A DNA stretch of 64,000 nt from Pterobdella sp. o SKG-2022 (Eukaryota; Annelida; Clitellata; Hirudinida; Piscicolidae): contig OZ038321.1 in assembly GCA_964035795.1 (NCBI GenBank), positions 22,260,283 to 22,324,282 on the forward strand, in the 5' to 3' direction. The translations under genes were made by a program, and so were the position numbers. The number at the start of each line of letters is the position of its first letter. Position 1 is the stretch's first letter. Below the pieces are notes generated by a model, which did not search any database, was not told the origin of the DNA, and worked only from the letters and a program-made list of their open reading frames with translations. Below, piece by piece: positions 59,316-64,000 of this stretch.

Positions 59316-62300
59316 GTAAGCTGCTTGATTGTTGTCTAAACAGTGTTTATGCTATATTATACTATGTATTTATGTAAGTATATAGGCTTTTGATCTATGT
59401 ATGTTTTCAATATTTCCATTCCTATTTCAAGTGAAATTTATGAACTTCTAAAAAATTTTATCTTACATCTTGTTCGAAATGCATCAAGAATGCGTATGAT
59501 TTATTGTTATATTATTTATCAACGTGCTTTTGTTAACATATTAATAGCCTTGTTTGAATATATCGAAAAAAATGTTCTTGAGATAGATCATCTGTTAATT
59601 TTTGTCTTTCTGCACCCCAACCAAAAGATACCTTATCATTTTCGATTTAAACATTCATAAGTTTATGCGATAAATTATCAAACATAACTTTTCTTATCTA
59701 AAACTTTTGCTGAGAATTCCTTCTAGATGAACGCTAATAATCTGTGTGGCCTGTTTTATGGGCGTTTTTGTATAATTGTTAGCTATTATCATTTTCAACT
59801 ATCAAAAGCTTATTTTTGTATGAAATCTCTAAAATAGTTTATATATTCTGAATGGATTCTCTGTACAAAACATGATTATATTTGTTAGCATTCAACTCCT
59901 ACAAACAAATTAAAAATACCTACAGTAAAAGTTTCACAGGATTAAAAAAAGTATTACTTTTCAACGTATCAGCTAGTTACAATTTGAAAAATCCTACTCT
60001 TTCTGATAAGAAAACAGCGCAAGGCTTGTGTGAGACTAAGTCCCAAGTTTATAAATAAACTTTCTTTTACTTTACTTTTGAACTCTTTAAATATTAATAC
60101 ACATTCTCCATCATATACGTCAATTAGTCAGATTTTTAAAATATTTTTCACTCTTTATTCCAGTTTTTATGCTCAGATTTTTCAACTATTTGTGTTTCAA
60201 CATCCCCAGTGGTATCGATTATAAAATTAAAACTTAGTATATAGCAGATGGTTTCAATCTTACATTATGGTCACATTTGATGGGTATTGAGAACTTAATG
60301 ATCTGCGTTTTCAAATAAAACTTAATGTTGTAATTGAAATAATAACATATGAACTTCTTTCAATGATTTCTAAACCGAAGCGTTAAAGGTCCCTTAAACA
60401 ATTTAAGTATTTTAAATTATTTGCAGTTGTTTTATAATTGCAAAAAACCAAAACTGAATACATTCATATTTAAAAAATGTTGATATTCACAAAATCAAAT
60501 GTTGAAATATTTTTAATTCTTTTCAAAAATTGAAAGAATATTCTTCAAAGACACCATGTATCAATGTTTTGTTAATTGTTTTTTAAAATAACTTTACAAA
60601 AAGAGGCAATATTTTGATGCTTTTTTTATTCAACTAAACTTTTCGACAAACTCAAATTTTTTATAATTCATTAATTTCTCTTCATCAAAAATATTCTAAT
60701 AATGTATTAAAACAATCATAAGAAGAGCTCAAATATTGTATTAACCAATGCTTCAAGTTACTTACCAATTAAATAAACATTTTAGCCATTTCTTCCCTAG
60801 GGCAATGCAGTCAATTCGCATCAGAACATTCTGCTATCAAAGCGCTCAAGCGGCTATAGATACTACAGTGTAACAAAGTTGTGTCAAATTTTGTATTCCA
60901 AACATATGTTCTGTTTCTGATCATTCCATAATTTAATCTTATTATGGGATTCAGTCGCTATTATTTAGTTTGGATTGTGATTTGAAATTTTCAGAATTTA
61001 AAAAGTTTAGATTTAGCTTAAGCTAGTATGAACATGGGTTTATGAAGTGTAGCTTTTAATACTGTTTATTTATTGATGGGGTAAATAGTAAAATCAACGC
61101 AAAGTTTATTCGATAATTACTTAGACCACAATGAGCTAAATAGCTCTACAACATCAAAGTATTTTGTCCATTATCAAGCTGCTATAAGCTTTCATTTGCT
61201 TCATTTCCAAAAAAACTTCAAATTTTAATGCAGGCTGTTCTTTAATTTATTTAAACTTGAAATTTTGAGTATTTTCAAGTAATATATAGAGTTTTCGTGT
61301 ATTAAGTTTTCATAGATAAGTTTCTTCAATGACTTATTCAATTTCGAAAATTTAACACCGATGTAGCTTATTGTTTGGATGTAATTAGTCTTCGTTACAA
61401 AAATGTTGTGCACACAGTTTGTCGTGATACTAATTAATTATTTAAAACAAAAGTTCTGAACTTCTAAGTGATTGATTGATTGGTTGATTGATGCTCGACT
61501 TCAGTTAACTCCAAAGCACTTTCTTTCGGACTTGAAATTCGATATTTTAAGAATATGTCCGAAAATTTTCTATCCCAAAGTGTTTTGGCTTAATATATAT
61601 GTGTATGTTATAAGCGATGTATAAAATTTTTTATATACATCATGTATCAATTGAACAACCTAATATATCAAAACATGTTTTCCACAAATCTCTTAAAATT
61701 TACGTCAATAATGAGGATTTTTAACTTCACATTAATTTTTAAATATTCAGCTTAACATAATTTTTTAAAGATAAAAATTCTTTATATAAGAAACCATCTT
61801 AATTACATATTTCAAAAGTTTCTTGTGAGTGAATTTTCAAGACTTTGTCGTATTAAACTTCATTTTTGTCGTATAATTGAGAAAACTACTAGTTTTTAAC
61901 GAAACATTGGGTACTGTTTGAAACTTCCAAGTATTAAATACTGTCACCTGAAACAAATATAGGTAATTAAAAATTGTTTATTCAAAATTTGGTTTGTTTT
62001 TGAGTAATTATCTCTAAACAGAATTAAATATTTTATTCAAAAACTTATCCAGCATTTATCAGCTTGTTAATCTTCAAAATCTTGATAAATAATTCTATTC
62101 TAGCTTATTAAAAAAAGGAAATTTATGATAATCATTTTTATTGGCATTTTTCTTGTCTGCATGATAAATGAAGACAAATATCAGTAAGTATCACAAAATC
62201 TATTGATGTGTGAGAGGCCTCAAAGATTAATAGAGATTAAGTGGCGGGTCTGTGGAGAGTCTTAAGCATCAAACAAACGCACTTATAACTTTCAAAACAT

Positions 62301-64000
62301 ACGCTCTCACTCCTCTTTTGTGTCTATCTGTAATTTATTTTTTATTCAAATATGATCAGTCAGTTTCATGATGTTTTGAGCTCTAACTTTCAATACAGAT
62401 CTAATAATGTTTAAGTTGAAACGTACAAGTGAACTTTTTTTTTGTCATTAATACAAAACTGCACACCAGCGACAGTATCGACTGCGGAAATTTTGCATTG
62501 TTTAACGGTTGTGAACCTGCAATGGAAGCACCATGTGATATCTCTCATTTCGTCTAGACGTCTCTAAAATAATAATCATATTGCTTGGTACTGACATTTA
62601 TTGCATCGATTTCAATTTAAAAGTATACTCGTTAGAAGACTTTGGTATATATATATATTAGTGTTTTTTACAAATATTTGGTTTGTACCTGTTTTTTGAT
62701 AAATTTTATACATGTTTTTGATGTTTTTTTGAATTCAAATTTCACTGTAACATCGCATCTATTTTATCTGCAGCATACCCTTTATCTTTTCAAATGAATG
62801 CACACTTGCATATAATTTAAACGTTTGTCTCATATTTTGACGGCGTTTTCGTATCTAAAAATATTTATTGATTTCATTTCATTTAAAAAATTCTAAAAAC
62901 TCATATTTGGGAATTTTGTTTGATGAAAAATATTTTGGAATTGTTTAAATATAAAATACAAAGTGCCTAAAAAAATTTTGAACTACATTTTTGCGTGAAA
63001 ATAGCTATCCTTCATTCTCTAGCATTTGTAATAAACCACTTGAATATTATTTGCAATAATACAAATAATTTTTCAAATATTAAATTTAAAAAATAATGCT
63101 GGATAATTATTTAAATAACTATAAAGAAAAAAAAAAGATATAATTTATATAATTTCCATGTTTCTTCATCTAGAATCTCACAACTTTGTTTCTAATGATA
63201 AAATTTCACTATGAGGTTTTACAAAACGAATGTTATAGACGGTGTTAATTGGATTCTCCTATTGCAAATTTCGAGATATTTTCAATCAAACTTGTGATTT
63301 TAAATAATCTTCAGTTATTGGTAGATAAAGTCTAGCTTGAGAAAAAAACTGACATTGTAGAACAAAATGCATCAGTCACATGATTCCAAGACTACGCTGC
63401 GGGTTTGGACGCCTCTGTATAAATGAGAATCATTAGATAGAATACTTGAGTTGAAATTATGCTTCAAAAGTATCAGAAATCTCAATGAATATTCAAATTA
63501 CCTGAAACTATTCCTATGTGAAATACTGTATAGTTTGGAAATTATTATATCGATGAAAACGCCGTGGAAAACGTGTATTTTTGCATCCAATCACAGAAGT
63601 TATCTTGAGAAGCATGAAGAGCTTCTCTTACAATTCAGCTAAGTATTCTTCGTTATAAACAAAAGATGTTCAAATGTCTAAGTTTGAAATATCATTCAAA
63701 AATGTGAGTTTGAGATTTTTTGAAATTTTTAGTTGTTTCTAGTTTTTTCTGAAATTTTAAAATTAAAGTGAAAAATAAATTGAGATTTGTTGACAAAACA
63801 AATTTTTTGCGCAAAAACTGACAGTTTTCTAACAAATAGCTTAGAAAAAAAATATATCAACAATTTCACGATTCTAAATTAAAAATTTTAAAATGAATTG
63901 AAGTTTTTAGAAAAAATACTAAAAGAAAAATTATAGCGAGTGTAACGAATTAAGGAAGTGAAATGCCGACAGAAGCATTAGCATATGAGATGTAGCTAGG
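59316..64000 (+). other. Downstream intron of the Meis-type gene, with one candidate exon
   Basis: After the donor at 59316 the rest of the window appears to be intron. One short candidate exon follows TTCTTCCCTAG at 60801 to about 60868. It is in frame with the previous exon (GNAVNSHQNILLSKRSSGY), but I could not match it to a Meis domain. A second GC-richer block at 62470-62560 is open in two frames and ends in a stop. No homeodomain found. The rest is AT-rich with simple repeats, such as GATT repeats at 61470-61492 and TA repeats near 62648. Confidence 0.4.

Noticed and set aside
61460..61495. GATT repeats as a clustered PBX-site enhancer in the Meis intron
   Set aside because: It is a simple tetranucleotide microsatellite. 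PBX-like cores arise automatically from the repeat.

Overview
The window is AT-rich nuclear DNA from an invertebrate animal. It holds eight spliced protein-coding genes separated by low-complexity DNA and old mobile elements. Splice acceptors end in AG without the rigid nematode TTTTCAG consensus. The gene set (concentrative nucleoside transporter, calpain, Meis-type TALE homeobox) is metazoan. The alpha-tubulin gene has a splice acceptor directly before codon 2 and no nearby initiator mini-exon, which fits a lineage whose spliced leader ends in AUG, such as flatworms. A platyhelminth source is therefore my best guess but is not proven. All exon models were assembled by hand from reading frame, splice sites and remembered family alignments. 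Phases close exactly in every complete model.

Layout. 1-3035 is a decayed APE-type (RTE-like) non-LTR retrotransposon on the minus strand, running off the left edge. Three minus-strand genes follow: an SLC28/CNT nucleoside transporter (15451-4121, 12 exons), an SLC25A33/36-type mitochondrial pyrimidine nucleotide carrier (22943-17191, 8 exons) and a small CacyBP-like CS-domain protein (25130-23740, 4 exons). A 420-bp divergent gap then leads into plus-strand genes: EXD2 (25550-28953), a lysosomal phospholipase A2/LCAT family enzyme (29332-34011), a 21-exon calpain (34985-46639), a divergent alpha-tubulin (about 48397-49869) and the 5' part of a Meis/homothorax gene (53978 onward). The homeodomain of the last was not found and probably lies beyond the right edge.

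Mobile DNA sits mainly in introns: a second 5'-truncated copy of the same retrotransposon (about 10590-12215), a fragment of another non-LTR element (19560-20175), a tRNA-derived SINE (12869-13042), several hairpin-like MITE elements, and a 167-bp tandem duplication at 16001-16333.

Two adjacent co-oriented genes act on nucleosides and nucleotides, one probably at the plasma membrane and one at the mitochondrial inner membrane. Otherwise the genes show no shared pathway. The most notable points are the alpha-tubulin lacking a local start codon, the K40 site and a C-terminal Tyr; the calpain with Lys where Gly normally precedes the catalytic Cys; the altered QTEAP motif of the CNT transporter; and the Meis promoter, which carries putative PBX/MEIS sites next to a GC box and a TATA box. 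I found no clear wholly new system.
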